A stretch of DNA of 29,544 nt. Origin: Ichthyophonus hoferi. Lineage: Eukaryota; Opisthokonta; Ichthyosporea; Ichthyophonida; Ichthyophonidae. The DNA lies in assembly GCA_002751075.1 (NCBI GenBank), contig NAOQ01000127.1, positions 82,807-112,350 on the forward strand, in the 5' to 3' direction. Below the pieces are notes generated by a model. That model searched no databases, was not told the origin of the DNA, and worked only from the letters and a program-made list of their open reading frames with translations. A program made the position numbers and the translations under genes. Positions 1 through 10,620 of this stretch are shown piece by piece (within the stretch, counting starts at the first letter, position 1; each line of letters begins with the position of its first letter).

Positions 1-70
1 GGGGGAGGGGGTGGGGTAGAGTACAAAAAACATATATAGTATATATATATGTGTATATATATACATGGTA
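1..70. repeat. G-rich tract followed by TA-rich microsatellite
   Basis: The first 18 bases are almost pure G with one A and one T, followed by about 35 bases of alternating TA with a TGTG interruption. Simple sequence; no gene is seen here. Confidence 0.8.
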
Positions 71-389
71 TCTGACATATTTATAACAGGGGAGGGCCAG
101 GAGCGAGAAATTACAGTCTATCTCGTTAATGCAATAACAATCAATCTACTAGCGATATCTTCGCATAGAAATTGCTTGTCCGATTAGTTTGAAAAATGCA
201 ACCTCTTTTCTTATTTGCTGAACATATTTAAAAATAAACATCCCTGACAGAGTAACTAGATGGTAAAACTATATAATACTTCAAATGATATGTTGTGGTG
301 CAGTAATCGTTGATCTGCTGCTATTCACGGCAGTGTGCTGAGCCAATGCCCGTTGGAGTATCAATTATTTTAAACAGATGCTTGATATT

Positions 390-731
390 CTAACTATTAT
401 CTGGTCTGACTAATGGGTAGTTAGAAATTGGCCTAATACCGTATGTAAACACTAGATTCCAATTGGTCACGTATAATATTCTTAATGGGTTGAAGTAACA
501 CTTGGTATGATGGGTTGGTTGCCATAAGCCAAGGCCCTGGGGCATACATGTAGTATTAACCTCCTTGAGTACCAGCTCTGTCTGTAGATATATGTCTGAT
601 AGTCACCACACACACCCCCCAATCTAAAAAGGTCGGCTAGGTTGTAATTTTATAACTTACGGGCCAAAGTAAACTGTAGCCTATAGCATTATAGGAAGCC
701 TTGTGTCTTCTTCCATGGGGTTGGAGATATA
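390..731 (-). CDS. Possible 3' exons of the SIZ/PIAS-type gene
   Basis: The last core exon ends at 898 before a strong donor (CAAA|GTGAGA, phase 1), so more exons are expected. A candidate at 731-661 begins after GGATTAG, stays open in phase and ends at CCC|GTAAGT. A further candidate at 581-390 begins after ATCTACAG, continues in phase and ends at a TAG at 390-392, giving a protein of about 601 residues. The encoded residues show no domain and no obvious SUMO-interacting motif. Only the splice signals and phase support these exons, so they may be partly wrong or replaced by other exons. Confidence 0.35.
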
Positions 732-897
732 CTAATCCATTCCAAATGAAGTCACGTGTTTGCTATTCGCAACCTCTCCCCTCCCGCAAAACATTCACCA
801 AAAAGCATGCTATATATATACTAGATCGCAAACACATAATAACAAGGAAAAATAAACACATATACAAAAGGGATATAATATAAAAACCAGTTCTCAC

Positions 898-3270
898 TTT
901 GGTCCATGTCCCCTTTAAGGCGTTTGGAAGCGTGATCATTGGCTGGCTCCCAAGTGCCGTCCTTAAATACTGTGACCTGCCCTCAGAATAAACCAGTCAA
1001 TGCAAAAAATAAAATATGTATAGCTCGAGAGTCAATGGTAACTGAGATTTAAAAGCAAAGCTTTGAAGATAAGGGCGAGTGTGCTGGCTAAGGCCATTCA
1101 AAATGCTACAGACCACTACACATCCATCCAAGACCAAGGGTTTATAGAGTAGTAAGAGGGGAGAAAACAAACTGGTGTGTAGATGGGTGGAATATAACAG
1201 CACCAAGACTGCCCACCCCTGTATACATCGATTCTATCCAGTCAGACATGAGACCATTGGCCTACACTAACCTGCATGAGGGAATCATCGTCATTACTTC
1301 CATCATCCCTCTTCCTTTTTAACCCCTCCATCTCTGTGAGAATTTTCTTCAAGGCCACATCTTCCACCAGCTCCTCTGTGCTATTAATAATGGATTTACA
1401 TATAGGGCACATTGGTTTCCTTTCCTTTTTCCTTCTCTGCTTGCTATATTGAATAAATGTGTCGCGGTCGAAACAAGCTTGGTGGCTGCAATCCTTCCCT
1501 TTCACAGGACACTTCATACGACTGAGGGTAATGGGGCACCTGAGAGTAAAGGTCTGAGGTAAGAAGGAAAGGAAGGAAGGAGCGTGTTAATAGTTATTAG
1601 GGATGAGGGGGCCATCGTAGGCAGAGAGGGTGGTATGATTGGTGACTAAGGGGATAGAAGACATGGAATAGATATATATGTGGCAAGGAGTGGGAAGGAT
1701 ATATGTTAGGTTGGGCGAGAGAGCTCCATCAGCTTGACAAGTGATTAATTCTTTTATGTCAAAGTATCAAAGGAAGGGCCAATAACCCAAGATCTCCATA
1801 CTCCCCAATCTACAATTGGCAATACATCAGCATGATTCTTACCCAATTGTAAAAAGTATTCGTGCTTTCTTGATAGAAAAATCAAGCAATGTTCTCATGG
1901 CATAAAGGAAAACAGTGACCAATGAATATGGGGTACATTAAGTAGGCATCTATTTCAGTCAACAAAATGATAAAGAGGATTGGATGAGAATAGGGGGAAG
2001 GGTAACGTAAATAAAAGGTGTGAATTGAAAACACTAAAGGACTATGCAACCAATGAGAAAAGAGATATATAACTCCATATAGTCATACCAGTTTCTCCAT
2101 GGCAACTGCCTCGGAATTTTCATCTTCCACCGTATCTAGGTATGTACGGGCCTTAACGGGTATGACTGGTGAAGGCTGGGTAGCTTTATCCTTCTCTTGT
2201 TGTGGTGGTAGGGAATTATCAGCATAGCCCTGATACTGGCTCTGGGCAATATTAGAGGAGGTAGTGGGAGGCATAGTCCCTGTAGATTGAGGATGGGCTT
2301 GAATTTGAAACTGATAATTACTGTTAAGATTGATGGCTGGTGGTGGTTGACTGTAGGACCCAAAGGTCTGGCCGTATCTATATCTCATGATGGGTAGCTC
2401 CATAGAAGATATTCTGACCCTAGACCTTACCCAGTCTTCACGGGTTGCCTCACTGTTACTAACGCTAACCAAAGGAATAAACGCCTTGTCGTTAAGGTGC
2501 TTTATTTCAATACCAGGCTGTCCATTTCTCTGTTCTGGATTGGGTGCAGATATTATCTGAACAATGACATACCCTGTGTTCTGACCCTGTATCCCAGCAT
2601 TAACCTTTACCAATAGACCCATTAGCTTCTGACTTTGGGCTTCCGAATTATTTTTAGAATCATTAGTAGAGAAGAATTTCTCCAATTGGCAACGCTTCAA
2701 GATCACCTTACTCGCGTCTTCAAAGGTAATACATCCGTCATGGGTACCCAGCCTGTAAGTGATGGGTACAGTGGTATTGACCGAGCTCCTGCTAACCTGC
2801 TCCTGAGGCTGTGGGTGGTGTGATGAGATTTCCTTAGCGGGTTGATTATTGGATGGATACATAGGAGCGGTATAGAGATTTCTATTAGGTGGGCTTGAGA
2901 CCACGTAATCTCTTCCCTGTGTTGGTGGAGGTAGCTGTGCGGGCCTCCTCTGATAGTCCTCGGGGTGCCCTGTGCGGTAAGAGGAATCATATTTTTTGCT
3001 GTAGTAGGAATAACGATGGTCAGGGGGATGAAAGCTGGGACCTTGGACGTAGGGAGGCAATGATTGAGTGCATGCATAGTTCATGTTAGGAGAAGTACCA
3101 TAATAGTCTGGAATATTATTAGGCGGACCAATGCGTGGAGAAAAGGATTGGCTTGGACTGCCATAAAGGTGGCGGGGAGGGTAGGGCGCCTCTATTTTTC
3201 TATCGGGGTCATTATAATACGTTCGGTGAGTACCCCCGTAAGGATGGTTATTACCGTAACTCTTTGACAT
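898..3270 (-). CDS. SIZ/PIAS-type SUMO E3 ligase with N-terminal Plus3-like domain (core exons)
   Basis: Likely transfers SUMO from the E2 Ubc9 to nuclear targets. Exons read 3270-2089, 1553-1272 and 976-898. The first two joins are phase 0 (CTG|GTATGA to CTCAG|ACC; CAG|GTTAGT to GGGCAG|GTC). Residues 1-170 are rich in Pro, Tyr and Ser. Residues about 184-296 resemble the Plus3 domain of Rtf1: ILKRCQLEKF, then GLLVKV, then a VSNSEATRED segment matching the family's SN-x-E-x-T pattern. Residues 395-457 form the SP-RING: LRCPITLSRMKCP, zinc ligands Cys416, His418, Cys443, Cys446, and the ACFD signature. A KRKR stretch and acidic run follow, then VFKDGTWEP at 491-499, the conserved post-ring motif of SIZ/PIAS proteins. 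No SAP or PINIT domain is visible. The start Met has an in-frame stop shortly upstream. Nse2/Mms21 is less likely because of the DGTW motif. The ligase family is sure; the single-gene join is well supported but untested. Confidence 0.86.
1554..2088 (-). other. Intron 1 of the SIZ/PIAS-type gene
   Basis: This 535-base intron separates the Plus3-like exon from the SP-RING exon. The donor is CTG|GTATGA. The acceptor follows a long pyrimidine tract (repeated CTTC units) ending CTTACCTCAG. Both boundaries are phase 0. I searched it for extra exons; the one candidate with a good donor, near 1843-1892, does not fit the phase. This intron decides whether the two domains are one protein. Confidence 0.7.
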
Positions 3271-3847
3271 TCTAAGGAAATGTATCCATTAACTAAAGTG
3301 TAAGAACTCAAAATAACTAACTTTGTCGCTGTGTATACGCAATATACAAGGTCAAGAAAAACTGGAAAAGAAAAACTGGCATCTGTCGTAACTAAGTTAT
3401 AAAAAAGCACGCAATCGCACTAAGAAATAGTGTAAGAATAGAAGCATTGCAAAACCATCAGGCCTGTCTATTATTATGCGTCGCCTTGGCCTAACTGAAC
3501 GTAGGATGCATCCGTTAGTCGCGAACAAGGTTTAATTATAGACTACGCCACGATGGAACTTGATCGCTATCGGTTAGCGTTGAATCTTAGGTTAATCTAA
3601 GATTAATAATTTGTGTCACCTGGGCAAATTCGTGTTAAGATACTTAACATCATTGAATTTAAGTTAGGTCAGTTTGCAAGCCCAACTCTAAATCAAGATT
3701 GAGCAAGAGACCTATCAGTAATTAATGATTAATCAAAAACTAGTCCAGTATCGTCTATGTATACTTCAAAATAAACATCATACAAGGGGTTAATGTCTGT
3801 ATTTTTTCCTATTGTATAAAGGCCATATTGATCATCAGGAATATTTA
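3271..3847. other. Upstream region of the SIZ/PIAS-type gene
   Basis: This gene-free stretch should contain the promoter and 5' UTR of the minus-strand ligase gene. TTAG lies directly before the start codon on the sense strand, so a 5' UTR intron ending there is possible. I see no clear TATA box and no divergent gene on the plus strand. Confidence 0.4.
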
Positions 3848-4200
3848 ATTAATTTAAGTATTTCTTTATATAGCTACAGTCATTTAATATTATTTGCAAT
3901 TATTATTACATTGTAGCCTGGGAAACGAGTTAATGCAATCTATTGGTGTTAGACGGAAATCCAAGCTGACCTATCAAAATTGAACCAGCCATTGGTAGAT
4001 TGTAAGGTCCAGATGACGCAGTGCTCAGGCTTCCCGCCTAAAAGACCAGTCCTACTGACCTATTTAACAAAAAAATATATCTTAGCGTATCTTTACTCCG
4101 TTTATGGAAAGAGACACGTTAAAACTCTTTTAGTTTGGTATTCTCTTTCCTTCTAAACGAATACAGGTCACAGGGACACTCCTGCATCTACTTACTATTT
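3848..4200. repeat. Diverged direct repeat, copy 1 (with 5008-5373)
   Basis: About 350 bases align collinearly with 5008-5373. Shared blocks include TTTCTTTATATAGCTA near the start, TTGAACCAGC in the middle, and CCTTCTAAACGAATA near the end, with several small gaps. Identity by eye is about 70 per cent. The block shows no open frame. It could be the terminal repeat of a small decayed element or a segmental duplication. Confidence 0.75.
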
Positions 4201-5007
4201 CTATTAGTATCTTTGCTCATTGAGTTTACCTTAACCTCTGTGCTCTTGCTCTTACACATTAGGCTTTGATGGATCAAGATATTTTTGCCTTATTAGACTG
4301 CTCCTATGACATTTTCTACATATTGCTGAGTATAACGACCAGTCCTTTTACATTACATCAGTATATATGCAACTCTATTTGTGGCTTACAATTGCAATAT
4401 TATTTTTATCATGCTAATCTGCCAGTAACACCTATTTGTGTCCTCTTGAGAAATATTTGATGGTCTAATGTTAACCCTTCTGGTACCTATCTTAGACTAT
4501 CACTCATTACCTCAATAATATGACACAATAGAGTGCGTCTCTGGTTTTATATATCTTGAACACAAATGGTTTAGGAAACACCTAAGCTCTATAAGATGAT
4601 GACATAAAATTTCATCGAGAGGAACCAGTATATCTATCTAATGCAAATATTCAATGTAACTTCCTTGTCTTTTTCTTCTAGTACTAATAATTTAGCAAAA
4701 TGCTTAATTTTCAATTATTATTGGCTAAATTAAATTCTTTATTCGGTATTATTCCTGGATTGGTGGAATTAATCAATCTAAAAAATTGACATAGTCAATA
4801 GGATGTGATGATCCCCAGTAACCAATGGCATTACAATCATATAAATCATTTGATATTTCATTTTATTCAATTGTCACATTTGAATTGGTTTTTTCAATCA
4901 GCTTGTTTAAATTGATCTGGATGAGTTACATATTGGGTACACTGACATTTGGTCGAACTCTTTCAAAAAATATATTTTAAAACAAGGATGTTTAATAATT
5001 TGGGGAT
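4201..5007. other. AT-rich spacer between the two direct repeats
   Basis: About 800 bases with no supportable ORF. It contains short inverted repeats such as ATTTAGC near 4690 facing GCTAAAT near 4724. Nothing in it identifies an element family. Confidence 0.5.
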
Positions 5008-5373
5008 TTCTTTATATAGCTATAATCATTTAATATTATTAGCAATTTATTATGTTGTCTGGGAAGAGTAATTGGTGCAATCTGTTTGTGTTAAATGCCA
5101 ATCCAAGATGATCGATCAAACTTGAACCAGCAAATAACAGAGGTCCAATGACTGTATAATAAGCCATTTTAGATCATACGTTTTGGGGTCCAGATAACTC
5201 ATTGCTTAGGCATCCTACCTAAGACAAGTCCAGCTGACTTATTTAATGATAGAAATGTCTTTGCATATCTGTACTCTGTGTATACAAAGAGACTATCAAA
5301 CACCCTTTAATTTGGTATTTCCTCTCCTTCTAAACGAATATAGGTTACAGGAAAGCTCCTGTCTATTTATATT
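5008..5373. repeat. Diverged direct repeat, copy 2 (with 3848-4200)
   Basis: Second copy of the repeat at 3848-4200, in the same orientation about 1.15 kb away. It has an extra segment near 5125-5185 relative to copy 1. Similarity stops near 5373, where a TA-rich stretch begins. Confidence 0.75.
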
Positions 5374-5730
5374 CCCAACACACACTATATATAGAGTAAA
5401 CTGTGTAAACTATTAATAACGTTGTGGCGGGCATTCTATTGAAATCTAGTCTTGGTATCGTGGTTTATATTTATAAAAAAAATAGATGGCACAACCACCA
5501 CAATTGTAACTGACAAGGTTTCATATATTTCTACAAGTAGCCAACTTCTTGGAACAAAAAAGACGAAATAGGGAAATGAATCTTGGAACGAGATTGTTTC
5601 AAGCATGTATAACATATCAACAAGAGCAGTGTTAAAAAGTTCTAAATGTAAAATAGGTTAATGCATCTATAGCCTAGAATTAACTGTTGAATTTGGTGTC
5701 AATAGAAGAAGATTCTTCAAAGTTTATCTT
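5374..5730. other. Gene-free AT-rich stretch
   Basis: No intact coding region or RNA gene is visible. A short protein-like open stretch lies near 5475-5540 but has neither a start nor flanking splice signals. Confidence 0.4.
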
Positions 5731-5982
5731 TCATATATACTTATTGGATAAAACATAGCCAAGGTTGTAATTTTTTTGCGATGGAGTCAAGGATTCTTTG
5801 CTAGTTACAAACTTGTATTTCACGTCTTTTCTAGATGGATCCTCTGCATCTGAAAAAAAAATGATCTTCACCTTCTTAGCTTTGATTGCAGACCATAGGA
5901 TGAAAGCTGGGGTTTTGATGTACTTCTTCTTCTTAAAAATACTCTTCTTTGTATTATTAACATGAATATTAATAGTCGTCAC
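5731..5982 (-). CDS. Hypothetical 83-residue ORF, faintly HMG-box-like
   Basis: An isolated single-exon ORF, richer in GC and Lys codons than its surroundings. After a basic start (KKSIFKKKKYIK) it reads TPAFILWS, like the HMG-box opening P-x-SA(Y/F)-x-L(W/F). LTPSQKNY near residue 67 resembles the HMG LTPEEKKPY segment. The central Trp expected in an HMG box is missing and the length is short. It may be a chance ORF, a degenerate HMG-box copy, or one exon of a lost gene. On the minus strand a T-tract ending in CAG sits in the middle of the ORF and could act as a splice acceptor. No function is claimed. Confidence 0.25.
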   Translation of the reverse strand: MTTINIHVNNTKKSIFKKKKYIKTPAFILWSAIKAKKVKIIFFSDAEDPSRKDVKYKFVTSKESLTPSQKNYNLGYVLSNKYI

Positions 5983-7689
5983 TTATAAAATTATACAATA
6001 GTTTCTTGAACATATTTATCTTTGATGTTCGAGTGGTGCTTGTCTAAGGCCTGTACTCTGGTTATATAGCCTCTGGTAGATGACTGACCTGCTTAATATA
6101 CCTTAGTCTTGTTGTTCAGTTCCGAGATTAAAATTTAAACTCTGGGTTGGAGTTAAAATTTAAGCTCCATCCATCTTAAGTGAAAACCTTAATTCACAGC
6201 TTAAATGCCACCATTATTCTTTAAGATCTAGCTACAGATGACTACTCTCCTTTATCAAGTTGAGATGATACCGTACATAAACTCCTAGTCAAGTCACTTC
6301 CAAATGTAGGAAAATGTCCAGTAATAATTGTACTAATTATTATTATTAAAATTAATTGGTTATAAGTTATCCTTTATCTCAATTACAGTTTCCTACTGCT
6401 GAGCTAGTTAATGTAAACAAATACTTGAGTATTGATTGTGGTAGACACATATCTTTAGAGGTATGATGCCGTATACTACTTACATACTTAATACACACAA
6501 ACCACACTAGCTACATATGAAAACATTAATTATAAGAGGAAAAGCCTTCCAAATAACAAATGTGCAATTTTGTGACACAACTACTGATGAACGTCCGAAA
6601 GAAACCCATTATTTTCAACCTAGAGTTCATCTATTGTTTTAGTGTTCCTTTATATTTCATTCCAAAACCATCTTGTTTTATGTTGTCTCTCTTGGACCAA
6701 TGTCAACTATTTTTCCGTAATACCTTTAGCCCAGCTGGTTAGACTGAGTATCACCTTTTACTTTTGTGTTCTTCAGATGGCTTTAATTGTAAGAAAATGG
6801 CAATTCTTTACTATTATATATGTTTTGTCACATTCTATATTTTATATTCGTGCATATTAGCTCTTGTAGTAAGGCAACATCCTGGTACTTTATTTATAAT
6901 TGGTTATTTTTTTGGCTTCCAAAAAAGTAATCTACTTAATTCTAATTACTTATATTGACTCTACAGGGAAGTCAAGAGATATGGTTTTACCAACTAAGAG
7001 GTAAGAAACTAAAAATAACTAATTACGTTACATTTGAATTTATTTCAAATAGAATCTAGTTTAACCTGAACATTATTATTAAAATTATGGCAAGCTGATA
7101 AGATTTGTCATATAGACTAGTATAGATATATGTTATGTGTATTTTATAAGAATTATATGTGTGCATAGAAATAAGTAGGTTAGAAATATTACACCACCAA
7201 GAGTTGGGTTTAATTTAATTGACAGTAAGCATCTTTATCTTTACATAAAATTTATTATTTTAGCAGTACAGTACTTACTAATAAATACTTTTATGACAGT
7301 AAAATTTTATTGCAAAAACATTAACTCCGAATGAACACGTAGTTTGGCGAAAGTCCTGATAACAAGCGAATGATAAAATAAACAGTCTAATGTGAGTTAA
7401 TTGCACTACATTTCCATCTGGTAAATTGATTTGTCGATATATAGTATGTGAGTACATAGATTTATGAGGTAATTATTTAATAAGCTATTCAAATGAGAAT
7501 GCAATAGCCTTCGAGTATAGAACTAAGGTCAGACAATTCTAATGGATTACTGTGACCTTTTGTGAGTTGTATTAGTTAAATAAGAATCTTTACGATTAGT
7601 GTTAACTGCACTTGACACACATAATAAGCAAAGATTGGGAAAGTATAAATGTAAATGTAAATAGCTAATAAACCCCAGATTAATATGAA
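5983..7689. other. AT-rich intergenic stretch
   Basis: No gene is supported. Near 6127-6165 a short local tandem (TTAAAATTTAA followed by CTC or CTCC) occurs twice. Several 60-70-codon ORFs here are hydrophobic, AT-driven and lack splice signals or recognisable motifs. The sequence looks like old decayed DNA. Confidence 0.5.
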
Positions 7690-8870
7690 ATCACTCGTAA
7701 CACAAATATTTGCATTTGATTATTTAATTAAACAATATCACTATATATATGCATATAATCATCACATTGTTATTGTAGTGTTTGGCTCACCGTTGGCACT
7801 TGAATACGATAATCAGTGCCCAGATCTCTCGCTCTTCCAGGAGTCAAAAACCCGTTTTCTAACAGTGAATAGTGATAATAATAATTATTTACACCGTAAT
7901 ATAGCACCCCTAACTAATTGATATCATTGTGCAATATCTAACTTAGCACTTGAGTGAGTCAAAGCATTGGTTTTCTCTGAATTAGAACAGATGTACAATT
8001 ACCACAGCCAGGTACCTGGGTAGTCAGTATATGCACCTTCTATAGAACCTTTACCACTTCAACTGAGTCGTGAGGACAGATCACATCAATTTGCTATTAC
8101 TACTACTGGCCCAGTGAAACTATTATACCACAATCAATTGGAGATCCCGAACCTGTGGACAAGTCACTGAAACCATCACAGATTGCTACAAATTTTATTA
8201 TTTATATATGTAGACTGCAAACCAACATAATAATCTGTATAGGGTTCAAGCTTAAGAATTTCAATTTTAATACATGAGCAGAAATAGATATTTAGGAACC
8301 AATCTAGTCATAAGTTAATTATAAGAAAATGAAAGAGTATAGTAAAAGGTGCTAACATCTCCATACTAAATTGAAAATAATCTGAAGTCCAATCCATAAC
8401 TCAGTTGCTATAACTATATTAAGTAGCTGACAGTCCAGTCACTTCTATTAAAGCTATATAACGAAACTTCAGGTCTGTATCAAAGACCAAAAGTTATCTT
8501 TGCAAATAAATGTTGTTTGACTTATATTGAAAGTATTTTCACTACTTAGTAATGACTAAAAGCCAGACCATTACTTATTCAGAAGATAGCATTGGTACAA
8601 AACACATGTTAATACCAACATTCATTATTGCATCACAGTCAGTGAGGTTGACAAAAAGCTTAGATAAAGCCTTCTGTCTGATTCAGAAGAGTCAACTGAC
8701 TACAATTTGCCCAATGAGACACCATTGCTGGCAGACTTTGATTTTGATTCCACTTCAACAGAGTGCCTAGGATCAATGACAAGCTTAATGGAACAAACCT
8801 CTATTGACTTAGACCATGACAATAAGAATACTATTAAATATTAGTATTGTGATCTTTTATCAGAAATTGT
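7690..8870 (+). repeat. Decayed coding-derived element, copy A
   Basis: The longest of three related copies in the window. Its first half (about 7690-8300) aligns with the reverse complement of 27740-28390. Its second half (about 8240-8870) aligns with the reverse complement of 10020-10620. Similarity is present at both nucleotide and deduced-protein level, in short motifs such as KSQTITYS, SELEQ and DFDFDSTS. The copy is broken, with several interruptions, and looks old because copies differ at about a third of positions. I could not recognise the family. Ends and target-site duplications are not visible. Confidence 0.7.
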
Positions 8871-10019
8871 ATATGTAGTACTGAAATTTCTTTAGAATTT
8901 CATATTACAGGTTTTCTAACAAGTGACAAAGGTTCATTTTGGGTAATATTTTTATCATGTGTAAGACTATTCTTCTAATATATAATCAGTTAGTAATGTA
9001 GGATTTGTGATGCTTCCGTTAGGGTATAATTGTATAGTATTAACATTATTTTAGCATTATAGAGTCATGTTCATTTAAACTCTTTGTTATATTGGTTTTA
9101 ATTCCCAGACATGATGTATTATTTGATCTAACTAACTCTACGTGTTATAATTGGTGTATACACTTCATATGAACGCAATATTAATTAAGGAATTGGTGCT
9201 AATCACAATTGTAATAATTCAACCTAATATGGCAATATAGTATGACAGGAAAAGATTTTATATGATAATTAACCTGAATTAATATATGTTACAAGATCGC
9301 TAGCCATAGATGAATTAAGAAGGCTCAAACGAAACCCAGATAATAAGTAGATCGATTCTTTTGTCATGGTATTCAGTATATGAACACTATTACATCAATG
9401 AGAAAATGAGTTAATTCAACATCTAAATAAGGACATACTAGTATTTAGGTATTGTGGTAAGATCAGATAGTTTTAGTGGGTCGCTTTGACCTATCATGAA
9501 TTAGATTAGCTAATATGAATATTTATGATTGGCCCCCTTTAAGTTATTGAATTTGGGCTAGGAATTACGTCTATTGTTTAAGAAATCTTCTGATAACCAA
9601 TTTTTTATGATTCCAATAAGAAATTATATACACAGAAATTGTGGATGTTAACTTTTAGAACTAACAACAATCTTATTCATTGATTTAATTTGGAAAGCTT
9701 AATAAGATGGCTTGTTGAATCATTATAAACAGTTAAAATGATATACTTTTTTTATATAAAATAATATATATTGACTTTAACAAATATCAGGGTACAGCCA
9801 CCACATTTATCTTTCAAATTGAAATATTTAACCCCAATCATAAGCATGTTATTGGTTGGGTACCCACTTAGAGGTATGCTATTATCCATAATATTTCCTA
9901 TTCAGTTGATATTGATGGTCAAAAAGTATTAGTTAAAATACCAAAGGTAATATAGTAAATTATTCTAGAAAATTATTATGAAAAATTTTAATCTAAAGAA
10001 CGTTCAAAATAACCTTAAT
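8871..10019. other. AT-rich spacer between inverted element copies A and B
   Basis: No intact gene. A protein-like but broken stretch lies at about 9790-9958 on the plus strand and may be further fossil coding DNA. The rest is low-complexity AT-rich sequence. Confidence 0.45.
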
Positions 10020-10620
10020 TGGTGCACGATGATTATGTCATGAAATGGATCAACATAAATTCTCTGAGCTTGTCAAACTAAGTGTATCAATTGAGGTTGA
10101 GTCGAGATTGAAATCTGGTGGGAATAGAGTTTCGTCAGGTAGAAGGATATCTGAAACCAATAATTTTTCAGAGTCGTAAAGGAATGAAACTTCCATTTTC
10201 TTGCCAATTCTCATAGACTGGGCACGGGTGATGGGAGTAAATAATAGTCTGCGACTTTGGTAAAATGCCGTCAGAAGAACTCGCCATTTGGATTCTAGGC
10301 ATACTCTAATAAAAAGTGGTTATTTTTACTGTTTAAGCAGTATTTATTTATGCTTAGAATTTCCGGTCCTTAATACAGACTAGAGATTTGGTTATACACC
10401 TGCGGTCGATGCAACTAGCTGGCAGTTACTAATATAGTTTTAAGCTAAGTATTAGACTAAGATTAGAAGGTTATTTCCATTTTGTAAGGAGATGTTCCTA
10501 TATAATTTTAGCACCTCCACCTGTATTCTTTCACTTGATTTTTTACTTATGCACTAGTATAGAGTTTAACCGATGTATACGGCGCGCCAATTATTATAAT
10601 CTTAATACTTAACTTAAAAC
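10020..10620 (-). repeat. Decayed coding-derived element, copy B
   Basis: The reverse complement aligns with about 8240-8870 of copy A. Both share a leader (GTCTGTAT plus a GACC block, then TAAATAAAT or CAAATAAAT), a coding-like part with KSQTI-YS, and an acidic tail containing DSTS. It corresponds only to the 3' half of copy A. Broken and old; family not recognised. Confidence 0.68.

Noticed and set aside
1242-1517. Nse2/Mms21-type SUMO ligase
   Set aside because: The ring has the fuller SIZ/PIAS signature and the next in-phase exon carries the DGTW motif that Nse2 lacks.
2635-3267. Plus-strand ORFs opposite the Plus3-like exon
   Set aside because: They are shadows of the 394-codon minus-strand exon and show no domain or splice structure.
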